This document shows positions 35,055 through 44,207 of a DNA stretch of 64,000 nt, piece by piece. The translations under genes were made by a program, and so were the position numbers. How positions within the stretch are numbered: the stretch's first letter is position 1; each line of letters starts with the position of its first letter. The notes beneath the pieces were generated by a model. It saw only the letters and a list, made by a program, of their open reading frames with translations. It had not been told where the DNA came from and searched no databases. This DNA is from Chloroflexota bacterium (lineage in GTDB: Bacteria; Chloroflexota; UBA6077; JACCZL01). Location of the stretch: positions 1 through 64,000 of the forward strand of contig JADLFM010000152.1 in the NCBI GenBank assembly GCA_020845495.1, read 5' to 3'.

Positions 35055-36761
35055 GTGGATCAGCCGCGCGCCAACGGGGCGCCGAAAACCGTCGATCTAA
35101 AAATCGTGAGTCGTGAGCTGACCGAGGGCGCCGAGCGAGCCCCGGCCCGCTCGTACTTTCATGCTGTCGGCATCACCGATGAGGATCTGGACACCAAGCC
35201 GCTCATCGGCATCGCGAGCACCTGGAACGAGTTCTCGCCCTGTCAGGCAAACCTGAAGCAGGTCGCGGATCAGGTCAAGCAGGGCATCCGCGCCGCCGGC
35301 GGCGTCCCGATCGAGTTCACCACGATCTCGGTGACCGACGGTATCGCGATGGGCACCGAGGGCATGAAGGCGTCGCTCGTCAGCCGTGAGGTGATCGCGG
35401 ACTCGATCGAACTCGCCGTCTTCGGGCATCGCCTCGACGCGCTCGTCACGCTCGCCGGCTGCGACAAGACGCTGCCCGGCTGCCTGATGGCCATCGCCCG
35501 CCTGAACTTGCCATCGGTCTTCATCTACGGCGGCAGCATCCTGCCCGGGGTGTACCACGGCAAGGATGTGACCGTGCAGTCGGTGTTCGAGGCTGTTGGC
35601 GCGTACTCGAAGGGCGAAATGACCTTCGAGGAAGTCCGGGAGCTCGAAAACGTCGCCTGCCCGGGCGCGGGCGCCTGCGGCGGTCTCTTCACCGCCAACA
35701 CGATGTCCTCGGCTATTGAGGCGCTCGGCATGATGCTGCCGGGCGGCTCGACGCTCCCGGCTGTCGACGGCCGCAAGATGCAAGAGTCGTTCGAGGCTGG
35801 CAAGCGGGTCGTCGAGTTGATCGCGGAGAACCTTCGCCCCCGCGACGTCATGACCCGGCAGGCGTTTGAGAACGCCATCGCCGCTATCGTGTCGATGGGC
35901 GGTTCGACCAACGCGGTCCTGCACTTGCTGGCCATCGCGCACGAGCTCGACGTCCCGCTGAGCATGGACGACTTCGACCAGATGTCCCGCAGGACGCCGG
36001 TGATCGGCGACATGTTGCCGGGCGGCCGCTACGCGATGCCTGACCTGGGCCGAGCCGGCGGGCTGCCGATCGTGCTGCGGCGGCTCATCGAGGTAGGCCT
36101 GTTCGACCCCACCCAGAAGAACGTTGCCGGTGGCACCTTTGAGGATCATCTCGGCAAGTTCCCGGAGTCGCCCGGTCAGGACGTCATCCGCGACATGACC
36201 AATCCTCGCTATGCCGAGGGCGGGTTGGCGATCCTGCGCGGCAACCTGGCGCCCGATGGCGCGGTCGTCAAGGTGGCAGGCGTCAAGAACCAGCACATCG
36301 TGGGTCCGGCCCGCGTCTACAATCGCGAAGAGGACGCCTTCCACGCGATCATGGATGGCAAGATCGAGGCTGGCGACGTCATCGTGATCCGCTACGAGGG
36401 GCCAAAGGGTGGGCCAGGCATGCGCGAGATGCTGGCCGTGACTGGAGCGCTCGTCGGGCAGGGGCACGGCGAGGATGTGGCCCTGATCACCGATGGCCGC
36501 TTCAGCGGCGCGAGTCGCGGCTTCTGCGTGGGGCACGTTGCGCCCGAGGCGATGGACGGCGGCCCGATTGCTCTTTTGCGCGAGGGCGATCGCATCACCA
36601 TCGACATCCCCGGCCGGCAGTTGTCCGTTGGCCTGTCTGACGAGGAGCTGGCGAAGCGGCGGGCCGAATGGACGCCGCCGGCCCCGAACTACACGCGGGG
36701 GGCACTCGCCAAGTACGCGCGGACCGTCTCCTCGGCGAGCAAGGGCGCCGTGACGGCCTAA
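35055..36761 (+). CDS. ilvD: Dihydroxy-acid dehydratase
   Basis: A 568-residue IlvD, which dehydrates dihydroxy acids in isoleucine and valine synthesis. Cluster ligands are visible as C63 (NEFSPCQ), C136 (GCDKTLPGC) and C208 (CPGAGACGG), which fits the [2Fe-2S] type. [11 protein letters not shown] and the C-terminal [16 protein letters not shown] are family signatures. The GTG at 35055 follows AGGGGA by 8 bases. The region before it (34853-35054) showed no attenuator or riboswitch I could recognise. A long perfect hairpin follows the gene. Confidence 0.96.
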   Translation: MDQPRANGAPKTVDLKIVSRELTEGAERAPARSYFHAVGITDEDLDTKPLIGIASTWNEFSPCQANLKQVADQVKQGIRAAGGVPIEFTTISVTDGIAMGTEGMKASLVSREVIADSIELAVFGHRLDALVTLAGCDKTLPGCLMAIARLNLPSVFIYGGSILPGVYHGKDVTVQSVFEAVGAYSKGEMTFEEVRELENVACPGAGACGGLFTANTMSSAIEALGMMLPGGSTLPAVDGRKMQESFEAGKRVVELIAENLRPRDVMTRQAFENAIAAIVSMGGSTNAVLHLLAIAHELDVPLSMDDFDQMSRRTPVIGDMLPGGRYAMPDLGRAGGLPIVLRRLIEVGLFDPTQKNVAGGTFEDHLGKFPESPGQDVIRDMTNPRYAEGGLAILRGNLAPDGAVVKVAGVKNQHIVGPARVYNREEDAFHAIMDGKIEAGDVIVIRYEGPKGGPGMREMLAVTGALVGQGHGEDVALITDGRFSGASRGFCVGHVAPEAMDGGPIALLREGDRITIDIPGRQLSVGLSDEELAKRRAEWTPPAPNYTRGALAKYARTVSSASKGAVTA

Positions 36762-36785
36762 CGCCACGCAACCTCGCTTCCCAGG

Positions 36786-36828
36786 TCTCAAAGCGGCGCT
36801 CTCCCTCTGGGAGAGCGCCGCTTTGAGA
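36786..36828 (+). terminator. Perfect 20-pair hairpin terminator after ilvD
   Basis: TCTCAAAGCGGCGCTCTCCC pairs completely with the bases at 36809-36828 around a TCT loop. It lies 24 bases after the ilvD stop. The stem is unusually long and free of mismatches. Confidence 0.8.
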
Positions 36829-36994
36829 TTCACCCACCTCAGACGTGCGCGCCTGCCCCGCCCGCTATCGTCAACGTGGCAGCACAGCGGCCGTCGTGCT
36901 GGCACGCCCGAGTGTCGGCCTTCAGGTTCCGGCCGCCCCGGTCTGACGAAGTTGGCTACTGGGCTGTCGTGACGTCGTGTACGATGGAGGTGCT

Positions 36995-37639
36995 ATGGAT
37001 GTCCGTGCCGCCTATGCTGAATGGGCCTCCACCTACGACTTGGATGAGAACCCCACCCGTGATCTCGATCGAGCTGCGACAGGGGAGAGTCTGTCGCACT
37101 TTCGCTGCAGTACCGTCCTCGAGCTCGGCTGCGGCACCGGGAAGAACACGGCCTTCCTCGCGCAGATCGCCACGCAGGTGCTGGCGCTCGATTTCTCAGA
37201 GGCGATGCTGTCCCGCGCAAGGGCGCATGTCGACGCCGCCAACGTCTCGTTTGAGGTCGCCGACATCTCCCGCCCGTGGCCGTGCGCGGATCACTCCGTC
37301 GACCTGATCGTGTCGAACCTCGTGCTGGAGCACGTTGACGATCTCGGCGTCGTCTTCGCAGAAGCTCAGCGATGCCTGGCGCCGGGCGGCTCGATGTTCG
37401 TGTGCGAGCTCCATCCGGCCAGGCAGTATCGGGGGACAACGGCACGATTCCAGCGCGGCGAGAAGATCGTACACGTCGCTGCCTTCACGCATCACGTCTC
37501 AGACTTCGTGACCGCCGCGGAGCAGCATGGCCTCATGCTGAAGCAGTTGCGAGAGTGGTGGCGCCAGCCCGATCGCAGCGGACCGCCGCTCCTCGTCTCC
37601 TTCGTGTTTCGCAAGAATCGCGAGACTTGCGCCGACTGA
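36995..37639 (+). CDS. Class I SAM-dependent methyltransferase
   Basis: A 214-residue Rossmann methyltransferase. Motif I reads VLELGCGTGKNT, motif II ends LALDFS, and motif IV-like LIVSNLVLEHV follows with CLAPGGSMFVCELHP as the post-motif. The ATG at 36995 lies just after GGAGGTGCT. It resembles biotin-synthesis BioC or ubiquinone-type methyltransferases only at fold level, so the substrate is open. It stands alone after ilvD. Confidence 0.85.
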   Translation: MDVRAAYAEWASTYDLDENPTRDLDRAATGESLSHFRCSTVLELGCGTGKNTAFLAQIATQVLALDFSEAMLSRARAHVDAANVSFEVADISRPWPCADHSVDLIVSNLVLEHVDDLGVVFAEAQRCLAPGGSMFVCELHPARQYRGTTARFQRGEKIVHVAAFTHHVSDFVTAAEQHGLMLKQLREWWRQPDRSGPPLLVSFVFRKNRETCAD

Positions 37640-37859
37640 ACCGTACGGTGAATTGGCACGCTGAGCGGCGGCCCTGGGGCCGAGCAGGACGTGACGGGTA
37701 GGAGTGAGTCCCGGCGCAGACCGCAGGGTCAGCGATGGCGCTCAACGCACCTGATGAGGCTGGCTCAGCGCGACCGACGCGGAGTCTCGGTGCCACATGT
37801 CAGCAAGCGACGGCCTGCGTCCCAGATGACGCGTCCTCTCGAGAGGTCGTACGTAGGAG
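37640..37859. other. Convergent intergenic region without a recognised feature
   Basis: Between the methyltransferase and the Mec-type JAB gene. No gene or convincing hairpin was identified. Confidence 0.4.
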
Positions 37860-38276
37860 TTACGGGATGACCTGGATCGGGATCTCGCTGACTTCACCAT
37901 CGCGAATGTGGAACGCCTTCACGTAGGGGTTCCGCTCGTCCATCAACGAGACGATGAAATACAGCGCATCCGGATAGGTGGCGAGCCGGATGTCCGTGGC
38001 CGAGGGGTAGGCGCGGGTATGCGTATGCGAGTGGTAGATCCCGAGGTGATCGAGGTCGGCATCGTCGATCTCACGGAAGATCCGCAGGAGGTCAGCCGGC
38101 TCGATCTCATAGCGGACCGGGCTCCGCTCTCGGTTCGTCGCCCGAAACGACCGCTGAATCTCCCTGCCCTGGCCTGCCAGCAACCCGCACACCTCGTAGG
38201 GTCGATCCTCGAGCGCGTGCGCGATCATCTCATCGTAGACGGATCGTTGGACCTCGATCAGCGTCGCCTCAGGCAC
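37860..38276 (-). CDS. Mec-type JAB/JAMM peptidase (M67)
   Basis: A 138-residue JAB-domain peptidase. The Glu is in YEVCGLLAG; the metal motif HSHTHTRAYPSATD is a full HxH(x7)SxxD. In Mycobacterium, Mec releases cysteine from the CysO-Cys adduct, and the neighbours here (CysM, CysO-like, E1) reproduce that set. The GTG at 38276 is the likely start; the ribosome binding site is weak. Last gene of the cysteine cluster, 104 bases after cysM. Single-domain and shorter than the JAB of the 15.8-18.2 kb operon. Confidence 0.9.
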   Translation of the reverse strand: MPEATLIEVQRSVYDEMIAHALEDRPYEVCGLLAGQGREIQRSFRATNRERSPVRYEIEPADLLRIFREIDDADLDHLGIYHSHTHTRAYPSATDIRLATYPDALYFIVSLMDERNPYVKAFHIRDGEVSEIPIQVIP

Positions 38277-38380
38277 GTCAATTCATCCCGCGTCGCGCGT
38301 TCTACTTCCGCCGACCTCTCCTGGCACCGGGTGAGCGCCGGGCGCCACAGCGGCCCGAAGTACGTGCCGAACCGGCGACG

Positions 38381-39316
38381 TCACCACATAACTCGACCAC
38401 GGATCCCCTCGGCAGCAGTTTCCGCCGCGCCGGTCCAGATGCCCGTGGACAGGTACTTCCAGCCGCCATCGGCGAAGAGCAGCACGATGTTACCATGTTC
38501 CATCCGGCTGGCAACCCGTAGGCCGACGTGGAGGACTGCCCCGGACGACAGGCCCGCGAAGATACCCTCGCGGTGGGTCAACTCGCGGGTCATCTCGAGC
38601 GCGTCGTCAGACCGCACGACGACCTTCCGGTCGAGCCGCGCGAGATCGAGAATCGGTGGAATGAAACCGTGGTCGAGGCTCCGAAGGCCCTGAACCTGAT
38701 CCTCGGGGTGAGGCTCGGCGGCAACAATCTGGACGTTCGGGTTGTGCTCCTTGAGGCGCCGGCCCGTCCCCATCAGCGTTCCACCGGTGCCAAGCCCTGC
38801 CACGAAGACGTCGACGTCTGGTAAATCGGCCACGATCTCCGGGCCGGTTGTTTCGTAGTGGGCGCGCGGATTGGCCGCATTGCCGTACTGGTAGAGCAGG
38901 TGGTATGCCGGCTCCGCTGCAAGTTCCTGGGCGCGGCGGATCGAGCCGTTGCTACCGAGCGCGCCATCTGTCAACTCGATCTCGGCCCCGAAGATCTCGA
39001 GGAGTTGCCGCCGCTCCACGCTGACGTTGTCGGGCATGACGACCTTCAGTCGATAGCCCTTGATCCGGCAGATCATCGCCAGCGCGATGCCAGTGTTCCC
39101 GCTGGTCGGCTCGAGGAGGATGGAGTGCGGCCCGATCGCACCCGAGCGCTCCGCATCCTCGATCAGGGAGCGGGCGATCCGGTCCTTGACGCTCCCGGTC
39201 GGGTTGTGCCCTTCGAGTTTGGCAAACAGCCGTACGCCCGGGCGCGGGCTAAACGAGCGCAACTCCACCAGTGGCGTGTGCCCGATTGCCTCGATCAGTG
39301 TGCTATAGCGTGCCAT
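38381..39316 (-). CDS. cysM: Cysteine synthase, CysM-like
   Basis: A 311-residue PLP-dependent enzyme of the cysteine synthase family. The PLP lysine is K44 in NPTGSVKDR, the TSGNTG loop and GTGGTLMGTGR are present. C-terminal GLSSGAVLHVGL fits the family. The MARYSTLIEAIGHTPLVELR N-terminus and clustering with CysO- and Mec-like genes suggest the mycobacterial CysM role: forming a CysO-cysteine adduct from the protein thiocarboxylate and O-phosphoserine. This function assignment depends on context. Confidence 0.9.
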   Translation of the reverse strand: MARYSTLIEAIGHTPLVELRSFSPRPGVRLFAKLEGHNPTGSVKDRIARSLIEDAERSGAIGPHSILLEPTSGNTGIALAMICRIKGYRLKVVMPDNVSVERRQLLEIFGAEIELTDGALGSNGSIRRAQELAAEPAYHLLYQYGNAANPRAHYETTGPEIVADLPDVDVFVAGLGTGGTLMGTGRRLKEHNPNVQIVAAEPHPEDQVQGLRSLDHGFIPPILDLARLDRKVVVRSDDALEMTRELTHREGIFAGLSSGAVLHVGLRVASRMEHGNIVLLFADGGWKYLSTGIWTGAAETAAEGIRGRVMW

Positions 39317-39379
39317 CGACGCTCAGATTGCCCTCTGTCGTCTCGACGGCTCCCCTTACCCGTCACTTCCATCCCTGGC

Positions 39380-39510
39380 TTCGGCCATCCGCCGCTTGCC
39401 CAGCCGTCCCATCAGGGGTCGCTCGGCCGTCGAGCATCTCACCTCCTGCACCCCGTCTCCCGTATGGAGAGGGGGGCGCAGAGAGTGAGGGGGAATGTGA
39501 CGCAACGGGG
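39380..39510. repeat. Degenerate repeat between cysM and CysO-like genes
   Basis: Contains CACCCCGTCTCCC facing GGAGAGGGGGGCG at about 39449-39480, resembling the dispersed repeat at 26296. May act as a processing or termination hairpin within the operon. Otherwise no gene is seen. Confidence 0.4.
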
Positions 39511-39514
39511 ATTC

Positions 39515-39790
39515 CTACGCCCCGCCAGCCACCGCGGGCAGGATCGACACGACATCGCCCTCGGTGACCGGGGCTTTCAGGCGTCCGAGATAGCGGATGT
39601 CTTCGTCGTTGACGTAGACATTCACGAACTGGCGCAGATCGCCGCTCCGATCGAACAGCCCGCCCTTGATACCGGGGTACCGCTGGTCCAGATTGTCGAG
39701 CACCTCGGAGACGGTCCTACCCTCGCCCTCGACGACCTTCGCCCCCTGGGTATGGACGCGCAGGGGCGCCGGCACGCGTACTTCGACCAT
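39515..39790 (-). CDS. CysO/MoaD-like sulfur-carrier protein
   Basis: A 91-residue beta-grasp protein. The chain ends SILPAVAGGA, a Gly-Gly with a single trailing Ala. Three ATGs run in a row at 39796, 39793 and 39790; GGAGG abuts the first, so the third, 6 bases away, is chosen. LDQRYPGIK and FVNVYVNDEDIRYL are typical of the CysO group. It is expected to be activated by the E1 partner, thiocarboxylated and used by CysM. The final Ala would have to be removed first or tolerated. Confidence 0.88.
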   Translation of the reverse strand: MVEVRVPAPLRVHTQGAKVVEGEGRTVSEVLDNLDQRYPGIKGGLFDRSGDLRQFVNVYVNDEDIRYLGRLKAPVTEGDVVSILPAVAGGA

Positions 39791-39792
39791 CA

Positions 39793-40887
39793 TCATCCTC
39801 CGGTAGCTGCCATCGGTGCACCGCAGAACACTTCATAGTCGATCAACTCTGTGACCGTCGGGTTGTCGCCGCAGAGCGGGCACTCCGGATCGCGCCGAAT
39901 CTTGACCTCACGGAACTCCATCGCCAGCGCATCGTAGAGCAGCAGCCGGTTCACCAGCGGCTCGCCGAGCCCCAGGATCAGCTTGATGGTCTCGGTCGCC
40001 TGAATGATGCCGATCATGCCCGGCAGCGCCCCAAGCACGCCGGCCTCAGCGCAACTGGGGACCGCACCAGGCGGCGGGGGCGAGGGGAAGAGGCAACGGT
40101 AGCAGCCCTTACCGGGCATGAAGACCGTCGCCTGCCCCTCGAAGCGGAAGATGCTGCCATCCACCAGCGGCTTCTTCAGCAGGTACGCGGCGTCGTTCAC
40201 CAGATAGCGGGTGGCGAAGTTGTCGCAGCCGTTGACGATGATGTCGTACGGCGCCAAGATCTCCATCGCGTTCGCGGCGGTGAGCGCCTCGGTGTGCATC
40301 ACGACCTTGACGTCTGGGTTGACGTCGGCGATGCGGTCCTTCGCGGACTCCACCTTGGGCCGCCCGATGCTCGCGTGGCCGTGGATAATCTGGCGATGCA
40401 GGTTCGACAGATCGACCTCGTCGAAGTCGATAATCCCGAGCGTCCCCACTCCCGCCGCCGCCAGGTATAGCCCAGCCGGCGAGCCGAGCCCGCCTGCGCC
40501 GATCATAACGACCTTGGCGTTCAGGAGCTTCCGCTGCCCGACCCCGCCGATCTCCGGCACGATGATGTGACGGCTGTAGCGGATCGCCTGATCGGGCGTA
40601 AAGCGAGAGCCCGTCGCACCGCCAGCCATCGCGGGAATGACTGCCACCTCGTCCTCCTTGCCTAGAGGCGTCGACAATCCATGCAGATCGTCGATCCCCT
40701 GGCTATTCACGTAAACATTGACGAACCGATGCAAATTCCCCGTCGCGTCGAACAGTTCCTCATGAAGCGCCGGGTAGCGCTGGTCCAGCCGATCCAGCAG
40801 ACCACCAACGTCGGGGGCTTCGATCTCCAGCCGGGCCGTTCCGCCGGTCAGCCGGCGCCATGAAGTCGGAATGTAGACTCGCGCCAT
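39793..40887 (-). CDS. MoaD-E1 fusion (sulfur-carrier domain plus ThiF/MoeB-like)
   Basis: A 364-residue fusion. Residues 1-92 form a CysO/MoaD-like domain ending VIPAMAGGATGS; residues about 100-364 form a MoeB/ThiF enzyme with VMIGAGGLGSPAG, DEVDLSNLHRQ, GRPKVESA and zinc pairs CYRC and CPLC. The catalytic Cys may be in PSCAEAG. ATG at 40887, immediately after the cysK stop. In the fusion, Gly-Gly is internal, so the domain cannot be adenylated unless cleaved; it may dock or regulate. The next gene encodes the free CysO-like protein, 2 bases downstream. Confidence 0.9.
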   Translation of the reverse strand: MARVYIPTSWRRLTGGTARLEIEAPDVGGLLDRLDQRYPALHEELFDATGNLHRFVNVYVNSQGIDDLHGLSTPLGKEDEVAVIPAMAGGATGSRFTPDQAIRYSRHIIVPEIGGVGQRKLLNAKVVMIGAGGLGSPAGLYLAAAGVGTLGIIDFDEVDLSNLHRQIIHGHASIGRPKVESAKDRIADVNPDVKVVMHTEALTAANAMEILAPYDIIVNGCDNFATRYLVNDAAYLLKKPLVDGSIFRFEGQATVFMPGKGCYRCLFPSPPPPGAVPSCAEAGVLGALPGMIGIIQATETIKLILGLGEPLVNRLLLYDALAMEFREVKIRRDPECPLCGDNPTVTELIDYEVFCGAPMAATGG

Positions 40888-40892
40888 AACGC

Positions 40893-41867
40893 TTAGAGCT
40901 CCACGCTCAGATAGCGCTCGCCGGTGTCGCAAAGGATCGTCACGACCGTCGCCGACGAGCCAAGTTCGACGGCGACACGCCCGGCCACCAGCACGTTCGC
41001 GCCCGACGAGATGCCGACGAGCAAGCCTTCCTCGCGCGCCAGCCGCGCCGCCATCGCCGTCGCTTCGTGATCCTGCACGCCGACGACTCGGTCGATCACC
41101 GACCGATCGAGGACGCTCGGCACGAAGCTCGCGCCGATGCCCTGGATCGCATGCGGACGGGCACGCCCGCCTTGCAGGACCGGCGAGCGGGCCGGCTCGA
41201 CCGCTACGACGAGCGTCTCGGGTCTGATCCGTTTCAGGACGCGGCCTACCCCGGTGATCGTGCCGCCGGTCCCCACGCCCGCGACGAAGGCATCGACGTT
41301 TCCTTCAGTCTGCTCGAGGATCTCCCGGGCCGTCGTCTGCTCGTGGGCATCCGGGTTGGCCGGATTTTCGAACTGCTGCGGCATGAAGTAGTCCGGGTGA
41401 CTACGAAGCAGTTCCTGGGCCGCGAAGACCGCGCCGGTCATCCCCTCGATAGCCGGTGTCAGGTGAAGCTCGGCCCCGAGGCGCGCGAGCAACTGCCGCC
41501 GCTCCAGGCTCATGTCCTCGGGCATCGTCAGGATCAAGCGATAGCCGCGCGCCGCCGCGACCATCGCCAGTCCGATGCCGGTGTTTCCGCTTGTGGGCTC
41601 GACAATCGTCGCACCAGACCGAAGCCGTCCGTCGCGCTCGGCCTCCTCGATCATCGCGACGGCGATCCGGTCCTTCACGCTGCCGCCGGGGTTCAGCGAC
41701 TCGAGCTTGGCCAGCACCCGGCCTGCACCGGTCGGTACGACCCGGTTCAGGCGAACGAGCGGCGTGTCACCGATCAGGTCCACGACTGACGCCGCCGTTC
41801 CGCGCGAACGACGGCCGGACAGCCTCGGCTCATCAGTCCCCACGCCGCACGCACGATCCTCGATCAT
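40893..41867 (-). CDS. cysK: Cysteine synthase, CysK-like
   Basis: A 324-residue O-acetylserine sulfhydrylase-type enzyme. The PLP lysine is K65 in NPGGSVKDR, with TSGNTGIGLA, GVGTGGTITGVGR and GISSGANVLV. It is a second synthase distinct from the CysM-like gene at 38381. The start is uncertain between ATG 41867 and GTG 41888. It sits next to an Rrf2-type regulator; in Bacillus, CysK binds the regulator CymR, so direct interaction is conceivable. The 20-residue N-terminal leader before SVVDLIGDTPL is unusual. Confidence 0.9.
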   Translation of the reverse strand: MIEDRACGVGTDEPRLSGRRSRGTAASVVDLIGDTPLVRLNRVVPTGAGRVLAKLESLNPGGSVKDRIAVAMIEEAERDGRLRSGATIVEPTSGNTGIGLAMVAAARGYRLILTMPEDMSLERRQLLARLGAELHLTPAIEGMTGAVFAAQELLRSHPDYFMPQQFENPANPDAHEQTTAREILEQTEGNVDAFVAGVGTGGTITGVGRVLKRIRPETLVVAVEPARSPVLQGGRARPHAIQGIGASFVPSVLDRSVIDRVVGVQDHEATAMAARLAREEGLLVGISSGANVLVAGRVAVELGSSATVVTILCDTGERYLSVEL

Positions 41868-42056
41868 CGTCCCCCCGTCTACGGCCACTCCCCGGTCTGC
41901 CCCCGCTCGATCGTCGTCTCACACGCTCCGGATACCCACCGGCCACGCCCACCCGTGAGCCACTCGCACGGCCACACTCGCACGGCCACACCCGCACGCC
42001 CGCCGTACCGATGTAGGCATCCAGGGCGCCTGTGCAGTCCCCGGGCGCCCGGCCTC

Positions 42057-42494
42057 TCAGATGTAGTACATCACCCGCTGCTCGCGCGATTGCTGGCGCT
42101 CCACCAGGGCTGCGACGGTGGTGGCGTTGAGGATACCATTGGCCGCTCGAGCGACCTCCTCCCACAGCTCACGGGTAACCGTCATTGTCGAAGAGGGATC
42201 CCCATCTGGCTCTCCGAGACAGTCCAGCGAGAGTAGCGGCCCTTCGAGCGCCGCGACGACATCCCCGATCGATACCGCTGCCGGCTCGCGCGCCAGTTCG
42301 TGCCCGCCGCGCGGCCCCCGGCTGCTCCGGACCAGTCCTGCCTTGCGAAGTGACGTCAGCAACTGCTCGAGATACGCTTCTGGAATTGCCTCACGGGCGG
42401 CAATCTCACCGCTCTGCACCGGCCCCTCACCGTACCGTCGCGCCAGTTCCACCACCGCGCGGACACCGTAGTCACTTCGCATCGAAAGTTTCAC
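42057..42494 (-). CDS. Rrf2-family transcriptional regulator, CymR-like
   Basis: A 145-residue winged-helix regulator. The N-terminus KLSMRSDYGVRAVVELAR and PEAYLEQLLTSLRKAGLV with RGPRGGHELA are diagnostic of Rrf2. Only one Cys (C92 region) is present, so it lacks the three Cys of IscR/NsrR-type iron-sulfur sensors and looks like CymR. GTG start at 42494, 35 bases after the predicted transcription start. Likely represses the downstream cysteine operon and itself. Its promoter region carries a TTGA/TCAA palindrome overlapping the start site. Confidence 0.88.
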   Translation of the reverse strand: MKLSMRSDYGVRAVVELARRYGEGPVQSGEIAAREAIPEAYLEQLLTSLRKAGLVRSSRGPRGGHELAREPAAVSIGDVVAALEGPLLSLDCLGEPDGDPSSTMTVTRELWEEVARAANGILNATTVAALVERQQSREQRVMYYI

Positions 42495-42517
42495 GCCGTG
42501 CCGCCCGCCTCAGATTG

Positions 42518-42564
42518 TTGACTTCATGACTCAATATTGTAGTCTTGGCCCGCAGGTCTGTCAA
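42518..42564 (-). promoter_or_regulatory. Strong sigma70-like promoter and operator for Rrf2/cysteine operon
   Basis: Minus strand: consensus TTGACA (42564-42559), 17-base spacer, TACAAT (42541-42536). An imperfect palindrome TTGACTTCATGACTCAA (42518-42534 on the plus strand) overlaps the predicted start site near 42529. This placement fits a repressor such as the Rrf2 product. Confidence 0.8.
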
Positions 42565-42597
42565 TCACGGTTGCCCGCGGAGCAGGCCAGGGCGATG

Positions 42598-43608
42598 CTA
42601 CGACGGCGGCAGACTCGGGACGACGAGCGCGCGCCAGTCGTCCACGCCGTGCGTCCATTCGCCGGCGAGTTGCAGGGCTTCGGCGAGCCGGTCGAGGCCG
42701 CGCACGTCTGTACCGTAGCGGAGGCCGGAGCGTGCGAGGAGCGGCGCCAGATCCTCGGGCGTGAGCCCCAGCCCATCGGCCTCGGGGATGAGCCGCGCGA
42801 CACCTGGCCAGTCCGATGCAGCCAGGGCAACGCCCTCGTGCAGGACGTCGACGACGGCGTCCACCAGAGCGGGCTGCCGCTCGTGGAGGGCCGGCAAGGC
42901 GTAGACGAGCGCGCTCGTCGACGGTCCGCCCAGAAGATCCTCGCCGCTCACGATCCGCCGCGCCCCCGGGACTTGCTCGTCGACGTCCAGCGCGGGCGTC
43001 TGACTGGCGGCCCCGGCGAACTGGCCACTCTGAAGGCCGCGCAAGGTCCGGGCCGGAGTCGCCGATACCATCACCGCGTCGAGTGCGTGCCAGTCGCCAA
43101 GGTCGCGCAGGGCTGCCAGCCGGAGCAGCGTCGCCTCGTAGCCCGTGGAACTGGCGACGCCGATACGGTCGCTCGGTCCGAAATCGGCCAGCGAGTGGGC
43201 CGCATGGCGAGGCGTGACGATCCCGCTCGGCACCTCGGCCAGGCCAGCCAGGATCCGGACGGGAAGGCCACGCTGGCGCGCCCGGAAGAACGCTGTCGGG
43301 GCGCCCGCCGCCAGATCGAGGCCACCGGCAGCGAGCGCGTCGTGCACCGCGTCGACTTCCGGGATCGGTTTCCACTCGACCGCCAGACCGGGCAACCGCC
43401 GTTCGAGCAGGCCGCGCTCCCGCAGCAGCAGCAGTGGAGCGAAGCCGGCCTCGCCGAAAATATTGATGCGGAGTGTCTGGGGGCGCGGCGGCCCCCGCTC
43501 GATCAGGCGTGCGGGCTGACAGGCCAGCCCGATGCCGGCGCTCGCCAGCCCGAGTAGCAGGCTACGTCGGGCTGGCGAGGATTCCCGGCCACACGGTCGG
43601 CGGCGCAT
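42598..43608 (-). CDS. NMT1-like ABC substrate-binding lipoprotein
   Basis: A 336-residue binding protein of the NitT/TauT (NMT1) type. ATG at 43608 overlaps the upstream stop as TGATG. It has an Arg-rich n-region, hydrophobic SLLLGLASAGIGLAC with lipobox, and mature FGEAGFAPLLLLRERGLLE. No ATPase or permease is adjacent. Cotranscribed with the aconitase-X genes, so it may import their substrate or precursor; the following sulfur cluster has its own promoter. The ligand is unknown. Confidence 0.8.
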   Translation of the reverse strand: MRRRPCGRESSPARRSLLLGLASAGIGLACQPARLIERGPPRPQTLRINIFGEAGFAPLLLLRERGLLERRLPGLAVEWKPIPEVDAVHDALAAGGLDLAAGAPTAFFRARQRGLPVRILAGLAEVPSGIVTPRHAAHSLADFGPSDRIGVASSTGYEATLLRLAALRDLGDWHALDAVMVSATPARTLRGLQSGQFAGAASQTPALDVDEQVPGARRIVSGEDLLGGPSTSALVYALPALHERQPALVDAVVDVLHEGVALAASDWPGVARLIPEADGLGLTPEDLAPLLARSGLRYGTDVRGLDRLAEALQLAGEWTHGVDDWRALVVPSLPPS

Positions 43609-44045
43609 CACGCCGAGTGGCGCTTCCTGACTCGGACCTCGCCGGCCGGCGGATCGACCACAAGCCAATCGCCGCTTTCAATGACTTCAAGAGGGTCCGG
43701 CTCCAGGCGATCCATGAGCGGAAGATCGGCCAGCGCTGCGCCCTGAGCCATGATCGGATTCGCCAGTCCGAACACGATACCGAGCGGCGCCGTCCCGTGA
43801 GCGCGCATGTCGAGGAGCGCCCAGGCCGTTGCGACGCCGCCCTTGGCCGTCGGATGCACCAGCACCTTCCCCACGATGCTCTCGCCGAACAAGTCATGCG
43901 ACTCCCGCGAGAACACGCCAGTCTTGCGGTTCAGGTCGTAGCGGGCGCTGAAGCCATGCCGCGAGACGAGCGCTTCGCCCTCCACTCGCTGCCCGATGCC
44001 GGGGTGTCCCCGCAACACGATCTCGCCCTCACGCTCACTTGCCAT
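43608..44045 (-). CDS. Aconitase X small subunit (DUF126, swivel domain)
   Basis: A 145-residue swivel-domain protein of the aconitase-X small subunit family (DUF126). GFSARYDLNRKTGVFSRESHDLFGESIVGKVLV and later HPTAKGGVATAWALL are typical. The ATG at 44045 follows GGGGGAG. In the c3LHyp dehydratase and mevalonate-5-phosphate dehydratase enzymes the small subunit supplies catalytic residues next to the iron-sulfur cluster of the large one. Its gene lies after the large subunit, with a 160-base gap and a TGATG overlap to the binding protein. Confidence 0.9.
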   Translation of the reverse strand: MASEREGEIVLRGHPGIGQRVEGEALVSRHGFSARYDLNRKTGVFSRESHDLFGESIVGKVLVHPTAKGGVATAWALLDMRAHGTAPLGIVFGLANPIMAQGAALADLPLMDRLEPDPLEVIESGDWLVVDPPAGEVRVRKRHSA

Positions 44046-44207
44046 GCGCGCTCCCCCTCCCTCGTTTCTGCCCTCGCGTGACGCCCTCTCCTGAAGCCAC
44101 CGATCCAGGCGTTTGCGGGTCACGTACCGTGCTCACCTCGTGACTGACTACGCTCGACTCGCCAACCGCTGCCGTTGGCTGACATTTGACGGTTGCTGGC
44201 TCCTCGG

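Noticed and set aside
35097..36905. A 602-residue minus-strand frame opposite ilvD
   Set aside because: It is the mirror of a well-supported ilvD with all cluster Cys residues, a usual GC-rich shadow.
39793..40887. A second ubiquitin-like conjugation system
   Set aside because: No E2-like gene is present, zinc CxxC pairs are of the MoeB/ThiF type, and the neighbours are cysteine synthases, so sulfur transfer explains it.
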